Source: Pleomorphomonas sp.
GTDB lineage: Bacteria > Pseudomonadota > Alphaproteobacteria > Rhizobiales > Pleomorphomonadaceae
Direction: 5' to 3'
Length of the DNA: 64,000 nucleotides
Assembly (NCBI GenBank): GCA_029976075.1
Contig: JARKNW010000032.1
Span: 1 to 64,000 of the forward strand
The notes beneath the pieces were generated by a model. That model was not told the origin of the DNA. It saw only the letters and a program-made list of their open reading frames with translations, and did not search any database. This document shows, in pieces, positions 25,320 to 33,913 of this stretch; position 1 is the stretch's first letter; the number at the start of each line of letters is the position of its first letter. A program made the translations under genes and the position numbers.

Positions 25320-26801
25320 TCAGGCGACGTCGGAGACTGGAATGCGGATATGGCAAACGACGCCAGTCGGCTCAAATTCGAGTGTCGTGCCGCCGTGTGG
25401 CGAGTAGGACAGGCTGCGGGCAATGACGGTATGTCCGAAGCCCTTCCGGGAAAATGACTTGACCGGCGGCCCCCCTCGTTCGGTCCACGTCACTTCGACC
25501 GACGGCGCGTCCGTCAGGGGATGAATTTCTAGATCGATCGCCCCATTCTCTCCCGAGAGAGCGCCGTACTTGGTCGCGTTGGTTGCAAGCTCGTGGAAGA
25601 TCAGACCCAGCGCGATGGCGGCGCGCGGATATAGGCTGATGTCGGGGCCGACGATGTTGATGCGTTCGCCGCTGGTTTCCGCATAGGGCGAAACCTCGGC
25701 GCCAAAGATCTGGCGCAGCGAAAGACTTTCCCACGATGCGCTGGCGAGAAGGTTGTGGGTTGCCGCCAACGCCTCGATGCGGCCGCTGAACGACCCTTGA
25801 AAACCTTCGAGCGTTTCTTCGCTGGCTGCGGTACGTTTGCTGATCGACAGCACGAGCGCCAGAGTGTTCTTCACGCGATGGTCGAGTTCGCGCATCAGAA
25901 GGTGCATCTGACGCTCGTCCTTTTTGCGCTGGGAAAGGTCTACTAGCGTCAGGACGCACCCTTCCGGCTCGTCGTCGGAAATGTGCAGCGGGGCAGCGCT
26001 GACGAGAACGTCATGTGCGCCAGGCGACATGGGGGCAAAGGCCTCGATGCTGCGAAGTGGTGATCCGTGAAGGGAAGATTCAACCAGCTCACTGATCTCC
26101 AGTATGCCAGTGGCATCGGGAAACCTGAGCGGAATGGCCGTGTCGATCCGAGCGCCGACCAGCTTTTGCGTCGACAGCGCTTCGGCGGCAAAGTTCGCAT
26201 GGGTAATCGTGAGCGTCCGGTCGCAAACGATCACCGCCTCACTCGCCGACGCGATGATGGCGTTCGCTATGCGTTGCGCCCGCTCGGCAGCTTCGGCGCG
26301 GACACGCTCGGTCAGGTCGGAGAAGGTGACGGCAAAGCCCCGCACGGTTCCAAGATGAACGGGACGCGCGGAAACCAGATAGTTGCGTTCGATCCCCCGT
26401 TCGAGGAACGACACCGATACGGGCGCGGTCTCCTGATCCTCGTGGCTGATCAGTCTGTTGACCATTTGCGCCGCTGGCCCGGGCAGAATCTCGGAGAGGA
26501 GCTTGCCTTTCAGCCGATCCCAATCTTCATCGAAGATCTGGCGAAAGCGGGCGTTCGCATATAGGAGGCGGCCGGAGGAGTCGACGGCAACGGCGCCCGG
26601 CTCCATGGCTTCCATGAAGTTGCGGAACGCCGACACGTCGTCACCGATAACCAGGACTTCGTCCTTGCCTTCCCCTCCGACAACAACGGCGTCCACGCTT
26701 CCATCACGGATGGCAGCCAAGGTTTCTTCGGCCTCTGCCACACGCTGGCGGAGATCGTCGATCAGGCGTTGCAGGGCCTTTTCATTGGACGTCTGCATCA
26801 T
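25320..26801 (-). CDS. PAS-PAS HWE-family histidine kinase of the kai operon
   Basis: Soluble sensor kinase (493 aa). Residues 1-30 form a coiled coil, followed by IRDGSVDAVVVGGEGKDEV, then two PAS domains at about 55-170 and 175-290. The HWE dimerisation/phosphorylation helix MRELDHRVKNTLALV has the phospho-His at 308. The ATPase part has HELATNATKYGALS (403-416), the WTE motif (439-441) that defines HWE kinases, and a GFG glycine box (455-457). No membrane segment is present. Its ATG overlaps the kaiB stop (26798-26801), so it is made with KaiB and KaiC and probably forms their output or input partner. No response regulator lies nearby, so PhyR-type or single-domain partners elsewhere are possible. 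Confidence 0.92.
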   Translation of the reverse strand: MMQTSNEKALQRLIDDLRQRVAEAEETLAAIRDGSVDAVVVGGEGKDEVLVIGDDVSAFRNFMEAMEPGAVAVDSSGRLLYANARFRQIFDEDWDRLKGKLLSEILPGPAAQMVNRLISHEDQETAPVSVSFLERGIERNYLVSARPVHLGTVRGFAVTFSDLTERVRAEAAERAQRIANAIIASASEAVIVCDRTLTITHANFAAEALSTQKLVGARIDTAIPLRFPDATGILEISELVESSLHGSPLRSIEAFAPMSPGAHDVLVSAAPLHISDDEPEGCVLTLVDLSQRKKDERQMHLLMRELDHRVKNTLALVLSISKRTAASEETLEGFQGSFSGRIEALAATHNLLASASWESLSLRQIFGAEVSPYAETSGERINIVGPDISLYPRAAIALGLIFHELATNATKYGALSGENGAIDLEIHPLTDAPSVEVTWTERGGPPVKSFSRKGFGHTVIARSLSYSPHGGTTLEFEPTGVVCHIRIPVSDVA

Positions 26802-27082
26802 TCAACCTTGAGATTGACCAGAACCTTCTGCTCGTCGGACAGATCCCCGATGATCTTGCGAATGGGAACGGGGAGTTCCCGAACAAGCGTCGGAATGGCG
26901 ACGATCTTGTGCTCGCGAGCGAGTTGCGGGTTCTTTTTGAGATCGATGACCTCGATCTGATACTTTCCCGGAAGATGTTCGCGACAAATGCGCTCGAGAT
27001 TGGAGATGGCCGCCAGGGACTTCGGCGTCTCTCCGGCGACGTAAAGGGTCAGCTTGCGCGTGGTAGCGTTTTCCGTCGACAT
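26798..27082 (-). CDS. kaiB: KaiB clock-type protein
   Basis: 94-aa thioredoxin-like-fold protein of the KaiB family, which in cyanobacteria binds the KaiC CI ring. Hallmarks are LTLYVAGETPKSLAAISNLE, IEVIDLKKNPQLAREHKIVA and IPTLVRELPVPIRKIIGDL, spanning the full family length. GGAAAGCTC precedes the ATG. It lies 9 bases after kaiC and overlaps the HWE kinase gene by 4 bases. No kaiA is present in this locus, as in other alphaproteobacteria, where KaiBC systems act in stress fitness or as an hourglass-like timer. Confidence 0.95.
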   Translation of the reverse strand: MSTENATTRKLTLYVAGETPKSLAAISNLERICREHLPGKYQIEVIDLKKNPQLAREHKIVAIPTLVRELPVPIRKIIGDLSDEQKVLVNLKVE

Positions 27083-27091
27083 GAGCTTTCC

Positions 27092-28786
27092 TCAAATGCG
27101 GCCGCGAGATCTGCGCATCTCGGCTTCGTCAGTTTCAACCTGCTTGCGGCGAAGCTCTTCGGCTTCAAGAATTCCGCGCAGTTCCGTCTCGTCGGCGTCG
27201 AGCTCGGAACGGAGGATATCGATCTGCGCCAGCGCGCGCCGCCGTCGTTGCTCGATCATAAACTGCGCCTTCTCGGCTTCGATCTCGCGTTGACGCTCCT
27301 CGCGCCGTTCTTCGGCTTCGGCTGCGCGTCTCGCCGCACCGGTCAATGCGCTGCCTTGTCCCATATAGGGTAACAAGAGGCGAATGCCGTCGTGGCTCAT
27401 GACGAACTCGCGGACTTGGTTGGAGTGGCTGAGACCGCGCGCCTTGAGGAGATATAGTTCTCTATTGAACTCGCCATTGGACTCCCGGTTGAGCAGGAGA
27501 ATCCACGCATCCATCAGGGACGAAAGCCCGGATTCCGTTTCGATGACCGTCTGTCCGCTTTGGGTCAGATGGGTCAGGACGCCGGTGATGCCCTCCGACT
27601 TTAGGAAATCGACGATGCGCAGCAACATGGCATGCACTTCCGACCGGTCGCCCGTCTCGGTAAAGGCAGAAAGCGGGTCAAGAACGAAGATATCTGGCCG
27701 AAAAGTGATGGCCTCCCGCAACATCAGCGCCAAGTGCATTTCGAGGCTATAGAAGGTCGGGCGCGCCGCCACGTACTTCAGCTTTCCATTGGCGATGTGC
27801 TGGCCGAGATCAATGCCCAGCGACCGCATGTTGCGAACTGTCTGCTCCTGGGATTCCTCAAAGGAGAAATACAGGGCCCTTTGCCCCGCCTTGCAGGCAG
27901 CGTCGACGAAGCTTGCCGCCAGCGATGACTTGCCCGAGCCGGCCACGCCGGAAATCAGGATGCTCGATCCGCGATGAAACCCGCCTCCGCCGATCATGCC
28001 GTCGAGGTCGGGAACGCCTGAGCTCACCCGTTCGTCAAAGACGCGATGATTGAGACCCAGTGAGGATACTGGCAAGACCGAGAAGCCGCCCTGATCGATC
28101 AGGAACGGATACTCATTGGTACCGTGGCTGGAGCCCCGATACTTGACGATCCTCAAGCGGCGCGTCGAAATCTGGTTTTGAACCCGGTGATCCAACAGCA
28201 GAACGCAATCGGAAACGTATTCTTCCAGGCCTTGTCGGGTCAGTGCGCCATCACCACGCTCGCCGGTGATGACGGTTGTCAGTCCCCGATCCTTCAACCA
28301 GTCGAACAGGCGCCTTATTTCTGCGCGCAGCACGGCCTGATTGGTGAAGGCGGAGAAAAGGCTTTCGATCGTATCGAGAACCACGCGTTTCGCGCCGATC
28401 GAGTCGATGGCGAGCTCAAGACGCAGGAACAACCCCTCAAGGTCAAAGTCGCCGATCTCGGCCACTTCCGATGGGTCCACCGCGATGTGCTCTATGACAA
28501 TCTTTTCCGATGCGATGAGTGCGTCGAGATCGAAGCCGAGTGAAGCCACGTTCTCGATGATATCGCTTGGACGCTCCTCGAAGCTTACGAAGACGCCCGG
28601 CTCGTCGAGTTCGCGCGCCCCGTGGACGAGAAACGTGGCTGCGAACAAAGTCTTGCCGCAACCGGCGGTTCCGCATACCAAAGTGGGGCGGCCCGTGGGA
28701 AGACCACCAAGCGTGAGGTCGTCAAATCCGGAAATTCCAGTCGCCGACTTGGCGATTGATCTCGTCGAGTGGTGGCTTTCGGGCAT
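27092..28786 (-). CDS. kaiC: KaiC-family double ATPase with coiled-coil C-terminus
   Basis: 564-aa two-domain RecA-like ATPase. CI has Walker A GTAGCGKT (39-46) and catalytic Glu pair SFEERPSD (70-71). CII has GVAGSGKS (280-287) and SFEESQEQ (310-311). The region equivalent to the autophosphorylation sites reads ETESGLSSLMDAW, so Ser422 and Ser423 are the candidate phospho-residues. Residues 486-564 form a highly charged coiled coil (EAEERREERQREIEAEKA and onward) in place of the KaiA-binding tail of cyanobacterial KaiC. It is the first gene of kaiC-kaiB-HWE kinase. Its own ribosome site is weak. The promoter is not obvious; a hairpin lies about 100 bases upstream. Confidence 0.95.
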   Translation of the reverse strand: MPESHHSTRSIAKSATGISGFDDLTLGGLPTGRPTLVCGTAGCGKTLFAATFLVHGARELDEPGVFVSFEERPSDIIENVASLGFDLDALIASEKIVIEHIAVDPSEVAEIGDFDLEGLFLRLELAIDSIGAKRVVLDTIESLFSAFTNQAVLRAEIRRLFDWLKDRGLTTVITGERGDGALTRQGLEEYVSDCVLLLDHRVQNQISTRRLRIVKYRGSSHGTNEYPFLIDQGGFSVLPVSSLGLNHRVFDERVSSGVPDLDGMIGGGGFHRGSSILISGVAGSGKSSLAASFVDAACKAGQRALYFSFEESQEQTVRNMRSLGIDLGQHIANGKLKYVAARPTFYSLEMHLALMLREAITFRPDIFVLDPLSAFTETGDRSEVHAMLLRIVDFLKSEGITGVLTHLTQSGQTVIETESGLSSLMDAWILLLNRESNGEFNRELYLLKARGLSHSNQVREFVMSHDGIRLLLPYMGQGSALTGAARRAAEAEERREERQREIEAEKAQFMIEQRRRRALAQIDILRSELDADETELRGILEAEELRRKQVETDEAEMRRSRGRI

Positions 28787-29057
28787 GTTTTACTCGCCAT
28801 AGGAAACGAATCGAGGCGCAAACCCGATCCGTAAAAACAAATACAGCTTGCCTATCTGCGAATCGGTCCTAACAATTAGCAGGCCGAAACCGTCCGACAA
28901 AGGACTTTCGGAGATCGCTCCGCTCACGCCTTGGTGGTCGGTGCGCCGGACCCACATCTTCCGGCGGAAGATATATATCTATGATATTCAAGAAATACTA
29001 TGTGGTCAGACAGGGCGTGACCTGTTTTCGCCTTGAGGGCGGTTTCTCGCCCTTCTG
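28787..29057. other. kaiC upstream region with imperfect hairpin
   Basis: No gene is visible. An imperfect hairpin at 28884-28911 (arms CCGAAA/TTTCGG and GTCC/GGAC with a two-base bulge) lies about 100 bases before the kaiC ATG and may be part of its leader or end the upstream small gene. A 6-bp stem at 29036-29053 follows the stop of that small gene. I find no EcfG-type promoter here. Confidence 0.4.
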
Positions 29058-29234
29058 TCAGGAGCGATCGGCCTGGCCGTTCTCTGTTCCCTTGAACTGC
29101 TCGTACTCCTGTTTGCGCAGTTCTTCCTCGGCTGACATGAGCAGCATGACGAGGACCGAAGCTCCAAGGGCTTTCGCTGCCTCGATGAGACGGGGCAACT
29201 CATTGTACAGTGTCCGCGGTTTGTCTTTCATCAT
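29058..29234 (-). CDS. Small hypothetical protein (58 aa)
   Basis: I do not recognise this family. The frame reads MMKDKPRTLYNELPRLIEAA and on, with a hydrophobic helix KALGASVLVMLLMSAEEEL in the middle and a charged C-terminus. Two adjacent ATGs (29234, 29231) follow GGGGAGA; the further upstream ATG at 29243 has no ribosome site. The hydrophobic stretch is too short and mixed for a clear membrane anchor. The gene lies between the LysR gene and kaiC on the same strand, with gaps of 51 and 271 bases. Support is the ribosome site and the protein-like composition only. Confidence 0.45.
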   Translation of the reverse strand: MMKDKPRTLYNELPRLIEAAKALGASVLVMLLMSAEEELRKQEYEQFKGTENGQADRS

Positions 29235-29285
29235 TCTCCCCATGGGGATGCTGATAGATATGCCCCGTCCGTTCGAGATGCTCGG

Positions 29286-30299
29286 CTACAGTCTATGTTC
29301 GTCACGGAAGCCGGAGAAGAGAGCTCCTAGCCCGCGCTTTTCCGCCAGAAGTTCAATTTCTTCGGGTGAAATGTAATCCTCCCCGAACCATGGATATTTT
29401 TCTTGATCGAAGGACGATTTGATCCAGTCAATGGCATGGCGCATATGGCGAAAATCGACGACGCTCGGGTGGTAGCAGAGCCAGATGTCGCGCTTGAGGG
29501 AGAACTCCCGGGCGACGTGCTTGAGCTTGTGGGTTACCAGAGATGCGTAGGTCGGCAGCGCCGTTACACCGGCTCCATGTGTCGCCGCCAGCACCTGGGC
29601 CGAGGCGGTGTTCACGCGCAATGCGACGAAGCTACGGCTGTCATCTTCGGGCAGCTCTTCCTTGAGGGCTGCGCTTTGGATTTGAGGGCCGTTGATTTCG
29701 ATGAAGCGGTGGTGGGGAATGTCCTGGGAGGTCTCTATGAGGCCGTGGCGGGAGATGTATCCCGCTGAAGCGAACAGAACGACGTGAAGCCAGCCGAGAC
29801 GAACGACCTTGAGTTCCTCATCTGCCGGTCGCTCGAGCTGCACCGCAATGTCGACCTCAAGCCCAGATACGTCGGGTATGCGCATCTCATTGCGGAAGTC
29901 GACCTGAATACCCGGCGCTTGCTCGAACAGATCGACCAGCCGGGGAACGAGCCAGAACGCTCCAAGCCCTTCCGTGGCTCCCACGCGCACCGTTGCCCTG
30001 AGGCCCCGTTTCGATTTCGAAGACAGGCGCGCAAGGGCACGGGCTTGCTCCAGCATCGCTTGCGCCGTCTCTTCTACCTTGCGTCCCTCCTGGGTGAGCT
30101 CCACGCCCTTCGCCGAACGTGTCAACAGGACCGCGTTGATCTTGTGTTCGAGCGCCTCGATTCGCCGACGCAACGCATTGACCGACATGCCACTTTCCAG
30201 GGAAGCAGCCCGGAAACTCGAAAGGCGCGCAACCAGAAGGAACACGCGCACGTCGTCCCAGTTAATGTCGAAATCCGCTGCTCCGTCACCGTGTTCCAT
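29286..30299 (-). CDS. LysR-family transcriptional regulator
   Basis: DNA-binding regulator (337 aa). The N-terminal winged helix-turn-helix is DVRVFLLVARLSSFRAASLE with SVNALRRRIEALE as the recognition part, followed by a linker helix and a substrate-binding domain starting ATVRVGATEGLGAFWLVPRL. The C-terminal tail (about residues 300-337) is longer than in most family members. GAGG lies close (3 bases) to the ATG. It is divergent from the tandem GNAT gene (107-base gap), which is its most likely target. The effector is unknown. Confidence 0.88.
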   Translation of the reverse strand: MEHGDGAADFDINWDDVRVFLLVARLSSFRAASLESGMSVNALRRRIEALEHKINAVLLTRSAKGVELTQEGRKVEETAQAMLEQARALARLSSKSKRGLRATVRVGATEGLGAFWLVPRLVDLFEQAPGIQVDFRNEMRIPDVSGLEVDIAVQLERPADEELKVVRLGWLHVVLFASAGYISRHGLIETSQDIPHHRFIEINGPQIQSAALKEELPEDDSRSFVALRVNTASAQVLAATHGAGVTALPTYASLVTHKLKHVAREFSLKRDIWLCYHPSVVDFRHMRHAIDWIKSSFDQEKYPWFGEDYISPEEIELLAEKRGLGALFSGFRDEHRL

Positions 30300-30406
30300 C
30301 TACCTCATCACCCTGCATCAAAATCGGATACGCGGAACAGCTCCCGAGTTAGTTAGGCTTAAACTTCGAATGAAAGGGGCCGTAATCATCAAAGACGAGG
30401 GACAAA

Positions 30407-31642
30407 ATGAATTCCCATGCTCGGAATTACGAAGAAGCACCCAATTTCTATCCTTCCCGCCATATTGATCGCATCGATTACTCAAAGTATGGCCGCAACC
30501 TCTCCATCTTCAGCCCGTCCAGCGAAATTATTGCAGATCTGATGAGAAAAGCGACTCCTGAAATTCAGGGCGTCGCCAGCCTCGAGACTGTCATGCGCAT
30601 CTACACGCGCAATCCCGACACAATTCTGGCCATCAGCCGGGGGGCATGGCGCGAACAGGCCGGCAACGGGCCGCTTGGTTTCGTCTGTCTGCTGCCCCTT
30701 AATCAGGATGGTCTCGATGCGCTGTTCGACGGCCGCATGGATACCGGTGCCCCCGAGGATCGGTTCATCGCTCGCCAGTGGGAAAAGCCTGTCGCGATCT
30801 ATTTCTGGGGGATCTACATTTCTCCCGCGATCGCCGGAGGCATTTCCCTGGTCATGGAGCGTCTGACCTCGGACAAGTTCCGCGGGCTGCCGGTCTTCTG
30901 CAAGGCCGCCAACGACAAGGCGCGCCGCCTTTTCGAGAGTATCGGCTTCACCATGGGTGCCAGGCATGGCGAAACCTATGCCCCCGGTATCATGACCTGC
31001 CACCGGCTGACCGATACGGAGCAGCAGGGGGAGCTCGAGCAGCCGGCCGCTCCCTACGACACTTGGCGCCCCGGCACCATGCCGACCTCCGGGCGGCGGG
31101 ATGCGATCGGCATCACCGTCGTGCATGATGTCAATCAGCTTCTGATGGTCCACGCCATCAGAGCGGCCACCTATCTGGCCGAACAGTCCATTCCCTTCGC
31201 CGAGGACGTTGACGGTAACGATCTCACGGCGACGCACCTGCTTGGCTTTGTGGGTGATGAACCTGCCGGTTGTCTGCGCATTCGCTACTTCGCAGGGTTC
31301 GTCAAGCTGGAGCGGTTGGCGGTTTTACCCCGCTTCCGTAAGAGCCGTTTGGCGCTGAAGCTGGTGAAAGCCGGCATCGAGCTCTGTCGGACCAAGGGCT
31401 ACACCCGCTTCTACGGCCAGACCGCCGCAAGCGTTGCTCCCATCTGGAAGCATTTCGGCTTCGTCCTGCGTGAGGGCAGAGGCATCAACTACCTGACCGA
31501 CGAAACCTATTACGAAGCCGACCTCGTCGTCCCGCCGGCCGAGGATGCCCTGTCGCCGGACTCCGGTGCGGTCGTTCTTGTCCGTCCTGAGGGACAGTGG
31601 GACCGGCCGGGTATCCTGGAGAAAGCATCGGGTGACCAATGA
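30407..31642 (+). CDS. Tandem GNAT-domain acetyltransferase-like protein
   Basis: 411-aa soluble protein with two GNAT-fold halves. The first (about 40-210) has IYFWGIYISPAIAGGISLVM and FCKAANDKARRLFESIGFTM. The second (about 235-380) has CLRIRYFAGFVKLERLAVLP, RFRKSRLALKLVKAG (the acetyl-CoA loop position, without the usual QxxGxG) and the terminal IWKHFGFVLREG. The substrate is unknown; the first half may be structural only. The ATG follows GAGGGACAAA. It overlaps the next small gene by 4 bases, is divergent from a LysR regulator, and the next gene on the other strand is an XRE regulator. Confidence 0.82.
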   Translation: MNSHARNYEEAPNFYPSRHIDRIDYSKYGRNLSIFSPSSEIIADLMRKATPEIQGVASLETVMRIYTRNPDTILAISRGAWREQAGNGPLGFVCLLPLNQDGLDALFDGRMDTGAPEDRFIARQWEKPVAIYFWGIYISPAIAGGISLVMERLTSDKFRGLPVFCKAANDKARRLFESIGFTMGARHGETYAPGIMTCHRLTDTEQQGELEQPAAPYDTWRPGTMPTSGRRDAIGITVVHDVNQLLMVHAIRAATYLAEQSIPFAEDVDGNDLTATHLLGFVGDEPAGCLRIRYFAGFVKLERLAVLPRFRKSRLALKLVKAGIELCRTKGYTRFYGQTAASVAPIWKHFGFVLREGRGINYLTDETYYEADLVVPPAEDALSPDSGAVVLVRPEGQWDRPGILEKASGDQ

Positions 31643-31881
31643 GCGCTGAAATCGACGACCCCACCACGGGGGAGCAGACCTACGCCGGCGACGTTCATCG
31701 CCCGATGGATATCCGTGCGATGATGACCATGATCGACTACCTGATGCCGCAAGCGCGGGAAGTCAGCGTATCGGCGGCGCTGCTGCTCAGCTTGGCCAGC
31801 ACCGAACTGTCCGGTTTGCTGGCGCTTCAGGCCGATCCCGACATCGTCAATCTCGACGAACATCGCCGCCGTCGCCACTGA
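31639..31881 (+). CDS. Small hypothetical protein coupled to the GNAT gene
   Basis: 80-aa protein not recognised. Its ATG overlaps the GNAT stop (ATGA, 31639-31642), which is good evidence for a real, co-translated gene. The middle is helical (MDIRAMMTMIDYLMPQAREV, then SAALLLSLASTELSGLLALQ), and the C-terminus is strongly basic (DEHRRRRH). It may be a helical partner subunit of the GNAT protein. There is no signal peptide. Confidence 0.7.
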   Translation: MSAEIDDPTTGEQTYAGDVHRPMDIRAMMTMIDYLMPQAREVSVSAALLLSLASTELSGLLALQADPDIVNLDEHRRRRH

Positions 31882-31899
31882 ACAGGCTTCCTTCGCCAG

Positions 31900-32331
31900 T
31901 CAGCTACCCTGGCCGGTGCGAGACATCGAGACGACGAGATCGAGCAGGTGCCGACGAATGGCGGGGTCGTTGATCCCCAGGAAGGCGTTGTTCAGTTTGA
32001 TTCCTTCCGAGCTTTTCACGAACTGGTCAAACTCGTCGTTTGCGTTGGCAAGCGTTCCGTTGTGCCCGTGAGCTTCCAGGGCTTCAAACACCGCCGTCTC
32101 GAAGAAATAGCTCACGGGGACGCCAAGATAGTTCGCAATTTCCAGAAGTCGTCCGGCTCCGACGCGAGTTGCGCCTTTCTCGTATTTTTGGACCTGCTGG
32201 AAAGTCACGCCAAGCGCTGTCCCCAACTTCTCCTGGGAGATTCCCAGGATCATGCGCCGCATGCGGATGCGGGCTCCGACGTGGACGTCGGCGGGGTTCG
32301 GCACCTTCTTCTTGGCGGCGGTAAGCTCCAT
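31900..32331 (-). CDS. XRE-family (Cro/CI-type) regulator
   Basis: 143-aa DNA-binding protein. The helix-turn-helix spans VGARIRMRRMILGISQEKLG and TALGVTFQQVQKYEKGATRV, then LLEIANYLGVPVSYFFE, a pattern very common in Rhizobiales. A C-terminal segment of about 65 residues (FDQFVKSSEGIKLNNAFLGI onward) probably makes the dimer. GGAG lies 6 bases before the ATG. It converges with the GNAT-pair operon (18-base gap). Its target is unknown. Confidence 0.9.
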   Translation of the reverse strand: MELTAAKKKVPNPADVHVGARIRMRRMILGISQEKLGTALGVTFQQVQKYEKGATRVGAGRLLEIANYLGVPVSYFFETAVFEALEAHGHNGTLANANDEFDQFVKSSEGIKLNNAFLGINDPAIRRHLLDLVVSMSRTGQGS

Positions 32332-32641
32332 TCATGACTCCTTGTCAGCGCCGCTAGCGGCGGCCGGATACCGATTCACACGTTTACCACTGTCACATAA
32401 GGCTCGCCATGGCGCGAATAGTTACCATCGTTCTTTTACTTGGAAGAACGACACCTGCAAATGAGAGTAAATGCTAGTTGGTTTCGGGGTTACTGCAATC
32501 TTCGATTGATTGCTGAAAATCACGACGTCATGCGCGAAAGACTCAGCTTCCACGACACTAGCTTGACCAGATCTTCAAGACGAAAATGCGCCCGGGAGGG
32601 CGCACTTTGTCTATACTCAGTTTTCAGCTTGAACAAGTTGC
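32332..32641. other. Intergenic region with terminator and XRE promoter
   Basis: 310 bases without a supported gene. It contains the upstream region of the XRE gene, AT-richer near 32450-32530, and at its right end the terminator of the GT4-GH130 operon. Confidence 0.5.
32581..32604 (-). terminator. Intrinsic terminator of the GT4-GH130 operon
   Basis: Stem TGCGCCC (32587-32593) with GGGCGCA (32598-32604) and a 4-base loop. On the minus strand it is followed by TTTTCG. It lies 37 bases beyond the GH130 stop codon. Confidence 0.75.
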
Positions 32642-33913
32642 TCAACCGAGTGATGCCAGCAGTTCCTCGATGTCTATGCTGGCAAACCCCACGGCACTGT
32701 CCGCGATGCCGTAGGGCAGGAAGAGCCGCCCTGCGTGGGCGAGCGCTCCGCAAGTGTAGACCACATTGGGCACGTATCCCTCACGCTCGGCATCCGATGG
32801 CGACAGCAGCGGCACACGGGACCGACCAAGAACGCGCGTCGGTTCGTTCTTGTCGAGCAACATGGCCCCGATCGCGTACTTGCGCATCGGACCGACGCCA
32901 TGTGTCAGTACCAGCCAGCCCTCATCGAGCTCGACCGGAGACCCGCAATTTCCGATCTGAATGAGCTCCCACGGATGGAGCGGCCCGGCGATACGCTGCC
33001 CTTCGTCCCAATGGAAGATGTCGTCGGAGCGGATCAGAAACAGGTTCTCGTTGTCCTGCCGTCCAAGCATCGCGTAGCTGCCGTCGATCTTGCGCGGAAA
33101 GAGCGCCATTCCCTTGTTGCGAGCCGCTGGTCCCGACAAAGGCCTGAGCTCGAAGCGCCGGAAATCACGGGTGATCAAAAGTTCCGAGGCGATCGATTGC
33201 CCGCTGAAAGCGGTGTAGGTGCCGTACCAGAGAGGTCCTTCCTCCGTATCGATGAAGTGAACCAGACGCAGATCTTCAAGGCCGTTGCGCTGCGCGGACG
33301 TAACCGGCAGCAACACCGTTTCGTCGAGTGGCCCGTCTCCTTCCCTGACGGCCCAGACCCTGCCATCCTCTCCGATCTCGGGCCGCGACGCCACCGCAAA
33401 GGGGCTATCTTCGGTGAGCCTCAGTTCTCCCTGATCGGAGAGAATCCCCTCGCGGAAGGTAATCGAGGAAATGTGCCCTTCGCCAACGGCTCGAAGCGAT
33501 AGCAGGAACCGAATCTCGCCAGGGGCGAGGTCGGACTGGTCCGGATGTGGCACGACGCTCGGATTCATCAGTGCCGCCGCCTCGAAGGAGTACTCATGGC
33601 AGAAGTAGGCACCGATCAGCAGACGCTCGGCATCTCGCAAAGGTTCGATGCCGAGGTCGGCTGCGATGGCCGAGTAGCGAGCCTCGAAAAAACGTCGAAC
33701 CTCGCGATGCCGGTTTTCGAAATCGGCCATGACGAGCGAAAGCTCGGCTTGGACGGTACGATTGTCCATCGCCTGAACGGTCTCGACGATCCGTCGCGCC
33801 CGTGCTTGCGAGGCAGGATTTAACCCTCGGGGCTCTCCCGCCAGCTGAAAGTTGCGAACCACGACCCGGCTGGCGTCTGGATAAAGGCGTTGGGGAAGAA
33901 GCTGCAACGTCAT
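32642..33913 (-). CDS. GH130-family beta-mannoside phosphorylase/hydrolase-like protein
   Basis: 423-aa cytoplasmic five-bladed propeller protein of GH130, a family of beta-mannoside phosphorylases and related hydrolases. Visible landmarks are AALMNPSVVPHPDQ (the catalytic region follows the conserved N-P), GLEDLRLVHFIDTEEGPLWY, RNKGMALFPRKIDG and QIGNCGSPVELDEGWLVLTH. The N-terminal 90 residues (LYPDASRVVVRNFQLAGEPR onward) form an extension found in long GH130 forms. The ATG at 33913 overlaps the GT4 stop by 4 bases, so the frame beyond it is not part of the protein. The pairing with a glycosyltransferase suggests turnover of a mannose-containing product made by its partner. Confidence 0.85.
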   Translation of the reverse strand: MTLQLLPQRLYPDASRVVVRNFQLAGEPRGLNPASQARARRIVETVQAMDNRTVQAELSLVMADFENRHREVRRFFEARYSAIAADLGIEPLRDAERLLIGAYFCHEYSFEAAALMNPSVVPHPDQSDLAPGEIRFLLSLRAVGEGHISSITFREGILSDQGELRLTEDSPFAVASRPEIGEDGRVWAVREGDGPLDETVLLPVTSAQRNGLEDLRLVHFIDTEEGPLWYGTYTAFSGQSIASELLITRDFRRFELRPLSGPAARNKGMALFPRKIDGSYAMLGRQDNENLFLIRSDDIFHWDEGQRIAGPLHPWELIQIGNCGSPVELDEGWLVLTHGVGPMRKYAIGAMLLDKNEPTRVLGRSRVPLLSPSDAEREGYVPNVVYTCGALAHAGRLFLPYGIADSAVGFASIDIEELLASLG

